Part shown: piece by piece, positions 38,973 through 39,046 of the stretch
Numbering within the stretch: position 1 is the stretch's first letter
Layout: every line of letters begins with the position of its first letter
DNA from: a virus
Strand: one strand, 5' to 3'
Virus record (IMG/VR): IMGVR_UViG_3300005253_000345
Location: 1 to 39,046 of that record
DNA length: 39,046 nucleotides
The notes under the pieces: model-generated
What the model saw: only the letters and a program-made list of their open reading frames with translations
Told to the model about the DNA's origin: nothing
The model's database searches: none
Program-made: the position numbers and the translations under genes

Positions 38973-39046
38973 ATTGTTATATTATTCACTGATTAGGGAA
39001 TAATAACACATAGGTAAATTTCACACCTTTTGGAAATAAATTTCCA
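38973..39046. repeat. Direct terminal repeat, right copy (74 bp)
   Basis: Exact copy of bases 1-74, including both inverted repeats. It marks the end of the unit genome in this window. Confidence 0.95.

Noticed and set aside
1-39046. Prophage or temperate phage
   Set aside because: No integrase, repressor, excisionase, attachment site or flanking host genes were seen.

Overview
The window reads as one complete genome of a tailed, double-stranded DNA phage (Caudoviricetes). The first 74 bases are repeated exactly as the last 74 (1-74 = 38973-39046), which fits a circular or circularly assembled molecule cut inside an AT-rich intergenic stretch. No integrase, repressor, partition gene, tRNA, CRISPR array or host gene is visible, so a lytic phage is the simplest reading. 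The host cannot be named. Strong AGGAGG-type ribosome sites, frequent GTG and TTG starts, sigma70-like promoters and a near absence of GATC are the only host clues. The lack of a recognisable tape measure, tail tube or sheath, together with a portal, an adaptor-like protein, a giant virion protein and a tailspike, suggests a podovirus-like virion; this is inference.

Rightward half (176-15182): tightly packed early/replication genes, mostly overlapping by ATGA/GTGA or spaced by a few bases. In order: small unknowns; a P-loop replication ATPase (1057-2187); an abundant-looking acidic protein behind a near-consensus promoter (2294-3226); a free-standing HNH endonuclease; a Cas4-like Fe-S nuclease; a small membrane protein; a second P-loop ATPase; an ERCC4/XPF-type nuclease; a nucleotidyltransferase-like protein; a dATP/dGTP diphosphohydrolase-like protein; a nucleoside 2-deoxyribosyltransferase; a zinc-ribbon protein; a family A DNA polymerase fused to a uracil-DNA-glycosylase-like domain; an HTH-metallophosphoesterase; RNase HI; and a MazG-like protein. 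Together these give replication, recombination and nucleotide-pool control. Three promoters share TTGACM - 17/18 nt - TAATAT-like boxes and similar downstream bases. Two of them are followed at once by terminator hairpins, suggesting attenuation or short RNAs.

Leftward half (38849 down to 15179): packaging and virion genes in order small zinc-knuckle ORF, terminase small subunit, terminase large subunit, unknown, portal, unknown, 424-aa virion protein, 1850-aa giant virion protein, scaffold, major capsid protein, a set of small beta-rich virion proteins including a tandem paralogous pair, a terminator, tailspike, adaptor-like protein, propeller-like tail protein, tail appendage proteins and three small genes. 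The two halves converge with overlapping stop codons at 15179-15182 and diverge from the AT-rich region 38850-39046/1-175, which holds three inverted repeats and one candidate leftward promoter.

Whole-genome signals not explained by genes are the most unusual content. I could find GATC only twice in 39 kb. The 9-mer CGGGGGGAG (either strand) occurs 16 times by manual count, in different reading frames and between genes. No endolysin or canonical holin is recognisable although the genome appears complete.
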